DNA from: an uncultured Flavobacteriaceae bacterium
GTDB taxonomy: Bacteria; Bacteroidota; Bacteroidia; Flavobacteriales; Flavobacteriaceae
DNA length: 46,690 bases
Direction of reading: 5' to 3'
NCBI GenBank assembly: GCA_938020445.1
Contig: CALIIC010000018.1
Coordinates: 1-46,690 of the forward strand
Part shown: positions 16,152 to 24,166 of the stretch, one piece after another
Layout of the letters: each line of letters starts with the position of its first letter
Numbering within the stretch: the first letter of the stretch is position 1
Program-made: the position numbers and the translations under genes
Notes under the pieces: model-generated
The model's input: only the letters and a program-made list of their open reading frames with translations
Databases searched by the model: none
What the model was told of the DNA's origin: nothing

Positions 16152-16601
16152 AATTAGGACTTGAGTTCAAATGTTCGAATTGCAGGTTTTGGGCACTTCG
16201 AGTTTGTTTTTTATAGTTTTATGTCACTTTCGGCATATAAAACGGCAATTCGGGTATAATATTTTATGTGTTAAAAAATTTTTCCCGTTACATTCCGAAT
16301 TTATACATCCGACACGTAGGTTTAAAGGGATAACGGCATAAAACCTATAATATTATCAAGCACTCGGTTTTCTTGAATCCTAAATGGAAATGTATAACCG
16401 ACGCACTTAAGAAATTATCATTGGAGATCGTTTATTTTTCTAAAAAAAGTAACTTCCGCTCAAAAAAGTACCATTTGAACATAAAAAAGGGCTACCTATA
16501 TATAAGATATTCTTAAAATGCCCGTTTACCATGTAATATCACCAAATTTTTTGGGGATAAGTCCCTATGTTTAATACCTTTTGAAAAAACTAAATCTTTA
16601 A
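16152..16601. other. 450-bp intergenic region between gldJ and porV, no gene
   Basis: The region is AT-rich and has no ORF of useful length. It must contain the divergent promoters of gldJ (minus) and porV (plus). Only the porV promoter can be proposed with some confidence. In Flavobacterium johnsoniae porU lies at this point; here there is no sign of porU coding sequence, not even a fragment. Confidence 0.7.
16550..16583 (+). promoter_or_regulatory. Predicted porV promoter
   Basis: TTTG at 16550-16553, a 21-base spacer, then TACCTTTTG at 16575-16583. This fits the Bacteroidota TTTG / TAnnTTTG layout with one extra T in the -7 box. It lies about 20 bases before the porV start codon. Confidence 0.5.
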
Positions 16602-17756
16602 ATGGAACGAATGAAAAAATTAGCAATACTTGTACTATTGGCTTTTTCAACAAAATTAGCTGCCCAAGAGAACAACAGGGTAATTACCACCGCGGTACCA
16701 TTCCTTACAATAGCTGCAGATGCAAGATCGGCCGGTATGGGTGATATGGGTGTTGCAACCTCTACCGATGCGTATTCACAACAATGGAACCCCGCAAAGT
16801 TCGCTTTTGCAGAACGTAAGATGGGTGTTTCCGTAGGGTATACCCCGTACTTGGAAAGTGTAATTAAAGATATCGGCCTTTTGAGTGCCGGTTATTACAA
16901 TAAAATTGATGATCAAAGTGCATTTGCCATCGGGCTTCGTTATTTTACGCTTGGCGAAATAGAATTGCGTCAGACGATCGAGGAGCAGGGAACTACGGTG
17001 AAACCGAATGAATTTACATTGGATGGATCTTACTCCCTAAAGCTGAGCCCTACATTTTCGATGGGTGTGGCCGGGCGCTACATACGTTCGCAATTGCGAT
17101 TCCCTACCGAAGGCAACAACTCGCGGGCCGCTGGAGCCTTTGCTGTAGATGTAGCAGGGTATTACCGTTCTAGGGAAATTGCATATAACAGTTTCGATGG
17201 GCGTTGGAGAGCTGGTTTCAACATTTCTGATGTTGGAGGTAAAGTACAATACGACGAAGGTGGTCAAGAAAATTTTCTTCCGACGAACTTGGGATTGGGA
17301 CTTGGCTTCGATTTGATTTTAGACCAGGACAATACGATTGCCTTCACTTCGGAATTCAATAAATTATTAGTGCCGACTCCTAGGGATTTTGATGACGATG
17401 GAGATATCGATGCGAATGACAATGATGAGTATCAGCAAATAGGATTCTTTAGTGGAATCTTTCAATCTTTTGGAGACGCCCCGGATGGCTTTGGAGAGGA
17501 ATTAAAAGAATTTACGTGGGCCCTTGGGGCGGAGTATACCTATCAAGATGCCTTTATGGTGCGTACCGGGTATTTTAACGAAAGTGAAGAAAAAGGCGCA
17601 CGAAAGTTCTTTACGCTTGGAGCGGGCTTCAAGTTTAACATTGTGCAAATTGACCTTTCCTATTTGTTCTCTACCTCTCAGGTAAAGAACCCTTTGGAGA
17701 ACTCATTGCGGTTCTCACTTGCCTTCAATTTAGGCGATGAAATGTTTAATGACTAA
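16602..17756 (+). CDS. porV: T9SS outer-membrane protein PorV
   Basis: The product is up to 384 residues. ATG codons occur at 16602 and 16611; the second gives a more typical signal peptide (MKKLAILVLLAFSTKLAAQ). After cleavage come the conserved PorV features FLTIAADARSAGMGDMGVAT and QQWNPAKFAF, followed by beta-strand-rich sequence of a FadL-like 14-strand barrel, ending with alternating strands and an aromatic-rich C-terminus. An acidic loop (DFDDDGDIDANDNDE, near residue 265) could bind Ca2+. PorV shuttles T9SS cargo from the translocon to the PorU sortase complex and is needed for cargo processing. A promoter just upstream and a strong terminator downstream make it a single-gene transcript here. 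Confidence 0.95.
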   Translation: MERMKKLAILVLLAFSTKLAAQENNRVITTAVPFLTIAADARSAGMGDMGVATSTDAYSQQWNPAKFAFAERKMGVSVGYTPYLESVIKDIGLLSAGYYNKIDDQSAFAIGLRYFTLGEIELRQTIEEQGTTVKPNEFTLDGSYSLKLSPTFSMGVAGRYIRSQLRFPTEGNNSRAAGAFAVDVAGYYRSREIAYNSFDGRWRAGFNISDVGGKVQYDEGGQENFLPTNLGLGLGFDLILDQDNTIAFTSEFNKLLVPTPRDFDDDGDIDANDNDEYQQIGFFSGIFQSFGDAPDGFGEELKEFTWALGAEYTYQDAFMVRTGYFNESEEKGARKFFTLGAGFKFNIVQIDLSYLFSTSQVKNPLENSLRFSLAFNLGDEMFND

Positions 17757-17784
17757 AAGAAATCAAGGAAACATAGTAAGAAAG

Positions 17785-17817
17785 AACCCTGACCAGTATG
17801 TCAGGGTTTTTTATTTT
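17785..17817 (+). terminator. Intrinsic terminator of porV
   Basis: AACCCTGAC, loop CAGTAT, GTCAGGGTT, then TTTTATTTT: a 9-bp perfect stem and U-tract, about 28 bases after the porV stop codon. Confidence 0.9.
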
Positions 17818-17920
17818 GAAGCAATTCGAGTTTAAAAGTGCGGTCGAAAAATAGTACATTTAAGGAATCGATACCAACTTCGATACACGCTATACAAGGT
17901 GTGGGACCAATGTTGTGAGC

Positions 17921-18403
17921 ATGCAAAAACAAAATCTTTCCTTTGAACTAACCATTTTTGATGATATTGATGAACTTCCTCAAGAAGGTAAGGAGCTGCT
18001 CCTGAGAGCGGTAGCGGCCCGAAAAAATGCCTATGCCCCCTATTCCCAATTTCAGGTGGGTGCTGCCCTGCTGCTAGCGAACGGTGCCGTGGTTATCGGA
18101 AACAACCAAGAGAATGCCTGTTACCCATCGGGACTCTGTGCGGAACGGGTGGCGATTTATCATGCAGGTGCTACCTACCCCGGAGAACCGATGAAGACAT
18201 TGGCAATTACCGCAACCTCGGAAAAGTACGCCGTTGATAGGCCGGCGGCCCCATGTGGTAATTGTAGACAATCTATTTCTGAATACGAGGTGAAACAAGG
18301 GACTCCCATTAAAATTTTGATGATGGGAGAAACAGGTAAGGTATTGCAATGCAATTCGATTGCTGATTTATTGCCATTGGCTTTTGACGATAGCTTTTTA
18401 TAA
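17921..18403 (+). CDS. cdd: Cytidine deaminase
   Basis: The product has 160 residues from the ATG at 17921; a GTG two codons earlier is less likely. The zinc site is complete: CAER (Cys73, Glu75) and PCGNCRQ (Cys112, Cys115). NNQENACYPSGLCAERVA is the substrate-binding stretch. It deaminates cytidine and deoxycytidine to uridine and deoxyuridine for pyrimidine salvage. It is slightly longer than the roughly 130-residue tetrameric form because of an N-terminal extension common in Bacteroidota. It sits between porV and pdhA, as in other flavobacteria. Confidence 0.95.
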   Translation: MQKQNLSFELTIFDDIDELPQEGKELLLRAVAARKNAYAPYSQFQVGAALLLANGAVVIGNNQENACYPSGLCAERVAIYHAGATYPGEPMKTLAITATSEKYAVDRPAAPCGNCRQSISEYEVKQGTPIKILMMGETGKVLQCNSIADLLPLAFDDSFL

Positions 18404-18563
18404 AGGAACGATTTAACTGCTCAGTCAATTTGCAGAGCATTCATCACCGCACCATTTAAGGTGTTTTAGAAGAATATCACAAGCTTGTTTTGATTCGTTT
18501 TCTGCATCACTTTTTTTCTACAAACCTTTTACTGCAATTTTTTTTCACTTATGATTTAATATG

Positions 18564-18617
18564 TATTTTTGTTTCCTTCATGAAGTAGTGGTCGTAGTAG
18601 TGATGAAAGCACTACTT
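18564..18617 (+). promoter_or_regulatory. Putative pdhA promoter (-7) and leader hairpin
   Basis: TATTTTTG at 18564-18571 fits TAnnTTTG, though no convincing TTTG -33 box is seen. The leader it would produce contains the inverted repeat AAGTAGTG (18583-18590) and CACTACTT (18610-18617), followed by a short T-run, 24 bases before the pdhA start. The upstream part (18404-18563) shows nothing that I can name. Confidence 0.4.
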
Positions 18618-18641
18618 TTGATAGTAATTAAGAAGTAATCA

Positions 18642-19640
18642 ATGGAAAAAATCACCAAAGAGGTATATTTAAAATGGTATGAGGATATGCTGTTTTGGCG
18701 CAAGTTCGAAGACAAGCTTGCCGCGGTATATATTCAACAAAAAGTTAGAGGCTTTCTTCATCTATACAATGGGCAGGAGGCTGTTTTGGCAGGCGCCCTG
18801 CACGCGATGGATTTGACAAAAGACCGAATGATTACCGCCTATAGAAATCATGTGCAACCTATAGGGATGGGTGTTGATCCTAAAAAGGTGATGGCCGAAT
18901 TATATGGTAAGGTGACCGGTACCTCCAAAGGAATGGGAGGTTCTATGCATATTTTCTCCAAAGAACATCGCTTTCATGGGGGACATGGAATCGTAGGGGG
19001 GCAGATACCGCTCGGCGCAGGTATGGCATTCGGCGATAAATATGCCGGAAGGGATAATGTAACCATCTGCTATATGGGGGATGGTGCTGTACGACAAGGG
19101 TCGTTGCATGAAACTTTTAACCTGGCAATGCTTTGGCAATTGCCGGTTGTATTTGTTTGTGAGAACAATGGGTATGCGATGGGTACTTCCGTGGCCCGCA
19201 CTTCGTATTCAACCGAGATATGGAAACTGGGTCTGGGATATGAAATGCCATGTGGCCCTGTAGATGGGATGGATCCGGTGACAGTGGCCAAGGAAATGAG
19301 TAAGGCGATCGAACGTGCCAGAAGTGGAGGAGGCCCAACTTTCTTGGAAATGAAGACCTATCGTTATCGCGGTCACTCCATGTCAGATGCGCAACACTAC
19401 CGTACCAAGGAAGAAGTGGAAGAGTACAAAAAAATAGACCCTATTACACAAGTACGCGATATCCTTCTGGAAAACGAATATGCAACAGATGAGGATATTA
19501 AAACAATTGGAACAAGAGTAAAGGCGATGGTGGCCGAATGCGAGAAATTTGCAGAAGAATCGGACTACCCACCTGTACAACAATTATACGACATGGTTTA
19601 CGAACAGGAAGATTTTCCTTTTGTACCACATAAACTTTAA
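18642..19640 (+). CDS. pdhA: Pyruvate dehydrogenase E1 component, alpha subunit
   Basis: The product has 332 residues. The thiamine diphosphate motif runs from MGDGAVRQGSLHE to CENNGYAMGT (about residues 146-182). The conserved HGGHGIVGGQIPLGAGMAF segment and the RYRGHSMSDAQHYR phosphorylation-loop region are present. It decarboxylates pyruvate and passes the acetyl group to E2 lipoate, together with an E1-beta chain that is not in this window. It is 4 bases before pdhC, clearly one operon. In flavobacteria the E1-beta gene is usually elsewhere on the chromosome, so the split is normal. Confidence 0.96.
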   Translation: MEKITKEVYLKWYEDMLFWRKFEDKLAAVYIQQKVRGFLHLYNGQEAVLAGALHAMDLTKDRMITAYRNHVQPIGMGVDPKKVMAELYGKVTGTSKGMGGSMHIFSKEHRFHGGHGIVGGQIPLGAGMAFGDKYAGRDNVTICYMGDGAVRQGSLHETFNLAMLWQLPVVFVCENNGYAMGTSVARTSYSTEIWKLGLGYEMPCGPVDGMDPVTVAKEMSKAIERARSGGGPTFLEMKTYRYRGHSMSDAQHYRTKEEVEEYKKIDPITQVRDILLENEYATDEDIKTIGTRVKAMVAECEKFAEESDYPPVQQLYDMVYEQEDFPFVPHKL

Positions 19641-19644
19641 GTAG

Positions 19645-21276
19645 ATGGCAGAAGTAATCAATATGCCCCGTTTGAGCGATACCATGGAAGAGGGTACCGT
19701 GGCCAAATGGTTGAAGCAGGTCGGGGACAAAATAGAGGAAGGTGATATCTTGGCGGAAATAGAAACCGACAAGGCAACCATGGAGTTTGAATCGTTTCAC
19801 GAGGGAACGCTTCTGCACATTGGCATAGCTGAAGGAGATGGTGCGCCCGTTGATTCGCTGTTGGCAATTATTGGAGCGGAAGGGGAAGATATCTCTGGCC
19901 TATTAAACGGCAGTTCGGCACCAGCGGAGGAAAGTGCCGCAGTTGTGGAGGAAAGTGCCGCGCCCAAGGAAGAAACAGCGGATACAAGTGCAAGTGCAGC
20001 AGCGGAAGTCCCGGAGGGTGTTGAAGTGATAAAAATGCCGCGCCTGAGCGATACCATGGAAGAAGGTACCGTGGCAAGTTGGCTTAAGAAAGTAGGGGAT
20101 ACGGTAGAGGAAGGAGATATTCTTGCAGAAATTGAAACCGATAAGGCTACGATGGAATTCGAGTCGTTCTACTCGGGTACACTTTTGTACATAGGAATTC
20201 AAGAAGGAGAATCATCTCCTGTAGATGCGGTACTTGCTGTTATTGGACCTGAAGGTACGGATGTTGATTCTGTATTGAACGCAAAACCTGCAGCGGAAAA
20301 AACCGCTAACGTTGAAGCGGTCAAGGAAGAGAAAATAGTAGAAGCGCCGGTAGCTGTTAAAACAATGGCAGACGGACAACGGATTTTTGCTTCTCCCTTG
20401 GCAAAGAAAATTGCTTCTGATAAAGGAATCGACCTTTCACAAGTAACAGGTTCTGGTGATCAGGGCCGAATTGTAAAGAAAGATATAGAGAACTACCAGC
20501 CTGCGACAGTGGTAGCACCGGCAGCTCCGGTAGAGGAACCAAAAACAGCTTCGAATGCACTTGCCTCCCCAATGGTACAACTACCCGTGGGAGAAGAGAG
20601 CAGCGAGGAGGTAAAGAATTCGTCAATGCGAAAAACGATTGCGAAGGTATTGGTAAATTCCAAGCAATCTGCGCCCCATTTTTACCTTACGATAGAAGTA
20701 GATATGGACAGTGCGAAAGCAGCACGCGCCCAAATCAATAGTTTGCCGGAAACAAAGGTTTCTTTCAACGATATGGTAGTAAAGGCCTGTGCAATGGCAT
20801 TGAAAAAACACCCGCAGGTAAATACCACTTGGAATGGTGATACCATTCGATACAACCATCATATAAGTGTTGGGGTAGCGGTCGCCGTAGATGAGGGCTT
20901 GGTCGTACCAGTAGTTAAGTTTACAGATCAAATGAGCCTTACCCAAATTGGAGCCTCGGTAAAAGATTTGGCAGGAAGAGCAAGAAACAAGAAGTTGACC
21001 ATACCCGAAATGGAAGGAAGCACCTTTACCGTTTCCAATTTGGGCATGTTTGGGATCCAAGAATTCACTTCGATTATTAATCAGCCAAATTCAGCAATTT
21101 TATCCGTTGGCGCAATCGTTCAAAAACCGGTTGTTAAGAATGGAGAAATTGTAATTGGCCATACAATGAAAGTTACCTTGGCCTGTGATCATAGAACAGT
21201 AGACGGTGCAGTTGGAGCGCAGTTCCTGCAAACACTCAGGGCGTTTTTAGAGCATCCTGTGACAATGTTGGCTTAA
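19645..21276 (+). CDS. pdhC: Pyruvate dehydrogenase E2, dihydrolipoyl acetyltransferase with two lipoyl domains
   Basis: The product has 543 residues. Two lipoyl domains sit at about 2-76 and 127-200, each with the lysine-bearing loop ETDKATMEFESF. An Ala/Glu/Pro-rich linker and then a peripheral E1/E3-binding domain follow (FASPLAKKIASDKGIDLSQV, about 249-285). The catalytic domain from about 320 ends with DHRTVDGAVGAQFL, which carries the catalytic His. It transfers acetyl groups to CoA. At DNA level the two lipoyl domains share a near-identical stretch (TGAGCGATACCATGGAAGA at 19673 and 20045), offset by 372 bases, a sign of internal duplication or ongoing conversion. Confidence 0.96.
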   Translation: MAEVINMPRLSDTMEEGTVAKWLKQVGDKIEEGDILAEIETDKATMEFESFHEGTLLHIGIAEGDGAPVDSLLAIIGAEGEDISGLLNGSSAPAEESAAVVEESAAPKEETADTSASAAAEVPEGVEVIKMPRLSDTMEEGTVASWLKKVGDTVEEGDILAEIETDKATMEFESFYSGTLLYIGIQEGESSPVDAVLAVIGPEGTDVDSVLNAKPAAEKTANVEAVKEEKIVEAPVAVKTMADGQRIFASPLAKKIASDKGIDLSQVTGSGDQGRIVKKDIENYQPATVVAPAAPVEEPKTASNALASPMVQLPVGEESSEEVKNSSMRKTIAKVLVNSKQSAPHFYLTIEVDMDSAKAARAQINSLPETKVSFNDMVVKACAMALKKHPQVNTTWNGDTIRYNHHISVGVAVAVDEGLVVPVVKFTDQMSLTQIGASVKDLAGRARNKKLTIPEMEGSTFTVSNLGMFGIQEFTSIINQPNSAILSVGAIVQKPVVKNGEIVIGHTMKVTLACDHRTVDGAVGAQFLQTLRAFLEHPVTMLA

Positions 21277-21329
21277 TAGGTTCAGATTGTTCTGCGCTTT
21301 GTAAAAGGTAGAGTCCTTTTAAACATATC

Positions 21330-21362
21330 AAAGCATTCCTGCTAGTTAGGGATGCTTTTTTT
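21330..21362 (+). terminator. Intrinsic terminator of the pdhA-pdhC operon
   Basis: AAAGCATTCCT, loop GCTAGTT, AGGGATGCTTT then TTTTT. The stem has about 11 pairs with one G-U. It lies 54 bases after the pdhC stop codon and just before the peptidase start. Confidence 0.88.
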
Positions 21363-21387
21363 ATCTTTAGAACTTAAGAAGATTATT

Positions 21388-22428
21388 ATGAGAAAACTAT
21401 TTGTGATGCTTTTATCAACGCTCAGTTTTGCCTGCGGTAGTAGCCAGTTGAAACAAACCGATGCAACCAATATACCCCAAGGTCCCGATGGTGTGAAAGG
21501 TAGTATTGTAGAACCTACCGAAGAGGTGGTGGCCAAACCCACCCAAGGTGCGGTCGGAAAAGAATTTACAGATGCAAAAAAAATAGGAGTGCATATGAAC
21601 TTTTTGGCTTCCGATGAATTGCAAGGCCGTGATTCAGGAAGCGAAGGAATCGCAAAAGCAGCCGATTATATTTCAACAGCCTTTAAAGCGAGTGATGTTG
21701 CACCCTACTTTGTAAGTTATCGAGACACCTTATCCAATTTTAAAAAGATTGCCTACAACGTAGTGGGCGTCGTAGAAGGGACAGATCCAGTGCTTAAGAA
21801 CGAGTATGTAATCATCGGTGCCCATTATGACCATATTGGTATTATAAATGGCGATGGTGCGGATAAAATCGCCAATGGCGCGAATGACAATGCGACCGGC
21901 ACGAGTACGGTTATAGAGCTCGCACGCTATTTTGGGACGACTAAAAAGAATAAGCGCAGTATCATTTTTGCACTTTTTAGTGCAGAAGAGCAGGGACTGT
22001 TAGGCTCTGAACACCTTGCGAAAAAGTTGAAGGAGCAAAATTTGAATTTGTATGTGATGCTCAATTTTGAAATGGTGGGAGTGCCAATGGTCGGTAAAGA
22101 CCATTTATTATACATGTCTGGATACGAACTTTCGAACATGGCGGAGGTTAGCAATAGTTATTCTGATATTACCTTTGCGGGCTTTCTACCAAAAGCAAAG
22201 GAATTTAGCCTCTTTAAAAGATCCGATAACTATCCGTTCCATACGGCATTCAATGTACCTTCCCAAACCTATAGCACCTTTGATTTTACCAATTTTGACC
22301 ATTATCATAAGGTAGGGGATGAAGTTGATAAAATGGATTTAGAGCATATGGCCAAGGTAGTGAACAAGGGGATTCCTGTGATGGAAGGAATTGTGAATGC
22401 ACCTACCAAAGAAATTAAATACAACTAA
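21388..22428 (+). CDS. M28 family zinc aminopeptidase lipoprotein
   Basis: I start at the ATG at 21388, because it yields a lipoprotein signal (LSFACGS, Cys at about residue 15); the upstream in-frame ATG at 21352 lies inside the terminator. The product has 346 residues. Metal ligands of the M28 fold are visible: GAHYDHIG, GANDNATGTS, FALFSAEEQGLLGS, LNFEMVG and FDHYHKVGDEVDKMD. The protein is probably an outer-membrane-anchored aminopeptidase facing the periplasm. Its stop codon overlaps the start of the following SDR gene (TAATG), so the two are translationally coupled. Confidence 0.92.
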   Translation: MRKLFVMLLSTLSFACGSSQLKQTDATNIPQGPDGVKGSIVEPTEEVVAKPTQGAVGKEFTDAKKIGVHMNFLASDELQGRDSGSEGIAKAADYISTAFKASDVAPYFVSYRDTLSNFKKIAYNVVGVVEGTDPVLKNEYVIIGAHYDHIGIINGDGADKIANGANDNATGTSTVIELARYFGTTKKNKRSIIFALFSAEEQGLLGSEHLAKKLKEQNLNLYVMLNFEMVGVPMVGKDHLLYMSGYELSNMAEVSNSYSDITFAGFLPKAKEFSLFKRSDNYPFHTAFNVPSQTYSTFDFTNFDHYHKVGDEVDKMDLEHMAKVVNKGIPVMEGIVNAPTKEIKYN

Positions 22429-23108
22429 TGGCTTCTATATTAATTACGGGGTCGAGCAGGGGAATAGGGTTTGAAATGGCCCGTCTTTTTGCCGACGAAG
22501 GGCATCAGGTATTGGCACTTTCTAGAAACGAAAAGCCTATTGCCGATTTGCAGCATAAAAATATTAAAACTTTTTCTTTTGACCTGGCCCAGGCTACCGA
22601 TATGGATACATTGGCACGGTATCTAGAACAGGATTTTCCAAAAATAGATGTGTTGATCAATAACGCAGGAAAGCTATTGAACAAGCCTTTTTTAGATACC
22701 GATATGGCGTCTTTTGAGGAGGTGTATCGGGTGAATGTTTTTGGGGTAGCGGCCGTTACACAACTGGTGGTGCCCAGAATGCCCAAGACCGGTCATGTGA
22801 TTACTATCAGTTCAATGGGCGGGGTACAGGGCAGTATGAAATTTCCGGGCCTTTCTGCCTATAGTTCCAGCAAGGCCGCCGTGATTACCCTTACCGAGTT
22901 ATGGGCCGAAGAGTTTAAGGAAACCGGTCCGTCTTTTAATGTACTGGCGCTGGGAGCGGTACAGACAGAAATGCTTGAAGAGGCCTTTCCCGGGTACCAA
23001 GCCCCCGTGACCGCTTTAGAGATGGCGGCCTACATCAAAGAATTTGCTTTGAACGGGAACAAACACTTCAACGGCAAGTTACTACAAGTATCTAGTAGCA
23101 CTCCCTGA
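22428..23108 (+). CDS. Short-chain dehydrogenase/reductase
   Basis: The product has 226 residues with a complete classical SDR core: the nucleotide-binding GSSRGIGFEMA (about 7-17), NNAGKL (about 76-81), catalytic Ser in ITISSMGG, and YSSSKAAV with the Tyr/Lys pair (about 145-149). The substrate is unknown. The start overlaps the peptidase stop by one base. A small hairpin TCCCTG/CAGGGA spans the stop codon but lacks a strong U-tract. Confidence 0.93.
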   Translation: MASILITGSSRGIGFEMARLFADEGHQVLALSRNEKPIADLQHKNIKTFSFDLAQATDMDTLARYLEQDFPKIDVLINNAGKLLNKPFLDTDMASFEEVYRVNVFGVAAVTQLVVPRMPKTGHVITISSMGGVQGSMKFPGLSAYSSSKAAVITLTELWAEEFKETGPSFNVLALGAVQTEMLEEAFPGYQAPVTALEMAAYIKEFALNGNKHFNGKLLQVSSSTP

Positions 23109-23141
23109 CCAAGCAGGGAAAGATCGAATTATTTTTTCGCA

Positions 23142-23450
23142 ATGGAAAAAGAAAAAAATCGTTTTAGAAGAGGAAGCCAAATCGTAAATCGCTGCACCTT
23201 GCGCAATCATTTGAAGTGCGTATATATTACTGGGCAGGAGGTTTTTAAAGATGGTAGTCAGGGAAAAAAAACACGGCATTGGTGGCGTATGTCTTATATC
23301 GGAAGGGCCTGTGTCAAAGAATATGGTGTCATATTGGGGACTGTTTATGAAGCCATTTTTGCAATACCGCACTATGTTAGTATCGCTTTTGGCAACGGGT
23401 TTGGAATGTTGGTTTACTTGTTCAAAGGAGTAGGTGGCAAGCGGGGGTAA
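23142..23450 (+). CDS. Uncertain small ORF, possible hypothetical protein
   Basis: The frame has 102 codons, begins MEKEKNRFRRGS with a basic N-terminus, and carries one moderately hydrophobic stretch near residues 63-93 (VILGTVYEAIFAIPHYVSIA). It fills a 372-base gap between the SDR gene and the convergent cyclophilin gene. Codon choice is not unlike neighbours, with no run of rare codons. I do not recognise any family, and an overlapping minus-strand frame of 96 codons exists. It may be real, a remnant, or chance. Confidence 0.3.
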   Translation: MEKEKNRFRRGSQIVNRCTLRNHLKCVYITGQEVFKDGSQGKKTRHWWRMSYIGRACVKEYGVILGTVYEAIFAIPHYVSIAFGNGFGMLVYLFKGVGGKRG

Positions 23451-23480
23451 TCGGCTGTTGCCTTAACTGTAGTATTGTTT

Positions 23481-24104
23481 CTAATCTTCTAAGAGAAAAA
23501 CCCGTTCAATCCTATCCAGAGATGGAAACCTTTTAATAAACGCTGGCTTGTTCGAGTACATTAAATTTAGTGTGTCCATAGTTGTATCCCCATAGCCCGA
23601 GTGAAGTGCTGTTACAACCTCCATGCCTTTGATTACTTTGCCAAACGAGGGAAAACCAACCACCTTTTGAAAATTAATGGTGTCTAAGTAGGTGTTCTCT
23701 TTTAAGTTGATATACAGGTCGGTGCCCCTACTTTGCGGGCCTCCTCGCCCAAAACTTAAAGTCCCTCTGCTATTCCCTTTTAAGACAGGCTCATCTGGAA
23801 CCTTGTTTGCTTGCCATAAAGTACGTTTTGTAGCATCGGTAGTACCGAACTGGGCCACAAAATCAGGGTAGACACGATAAAAAAGACCCTTGTCGAAAAA
23901 AGAATGCTTTACAAGTTGATAAAATCTGTCGGCGGCCTTTGGGGAATGCTTGCGAGTCACCTTAATATCAAAGCTTCCCTTCGAAGTTTCAAACCGGGTG
24001 GTATAACTTTCCGGAGCAGTTTCCTTTGTCCATTTCGTTTTAAAAACTTTCGGACCACAGCTTATGGCCAATAGCGCAAGCAAGACAATTACAAGTCTTC
24101 TCAT
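23481..24104 (-). CDS. Cyclophilin-type peptidylprolyl isomerase lipoprotein
   Basis: The ATG at 24104 gives a clean lipoprotein signal (MRRLVIVLLALLAISCG, Cys at residue 16); the longer frame would start at a TTG inside the preceding gene. The 207-residue product has the cyclophilin core FETSKGSFDIKVTRKHSPKA, FYRVYPDFVAQFG, and GTLSFGRGGPQSRGTDLYIN. It should catalyse cis-trans isomerisation of Xaa-Pro bonds in the periplasm, helping envelope protein folding. The gene lies 62 bases downstream of the dikinase-like gene on the same strand. Confidence 0.9.
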   Translation of the reverse strand: MRRLVIVLLALLAISCGPKVFKTKWTKETAPESYTTRFETSKGSFDIKVTRKHSPKAADRFYQLVKHSFFDKGLFYRVYPDFVAQFGTTDATKRTLWQANKVPDEPVLKGNSRGTLSFGRGGPQSRGTDLYINLKENTYLDTINFQKVVGFPSFGKVIKGMEVVTALHSGYGDTTMDTLNLMYSNKPAFIKRFPSLDRIERVFLLED

Positions 24105-24166
24105 TTGGTTTGATAAGGTTGTTTGGACAAGGGTGCAAAATAGCGGTTTTAAACAACGAACAAGTA

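Noticed and set aside
19673..20300. Near-identical DNA stretches that might suggest an assembly duplication
   Set aside because: They are the two lipoyl domains of one E2 gene, in frame and 124 codons apart, as in many E2 proteins.
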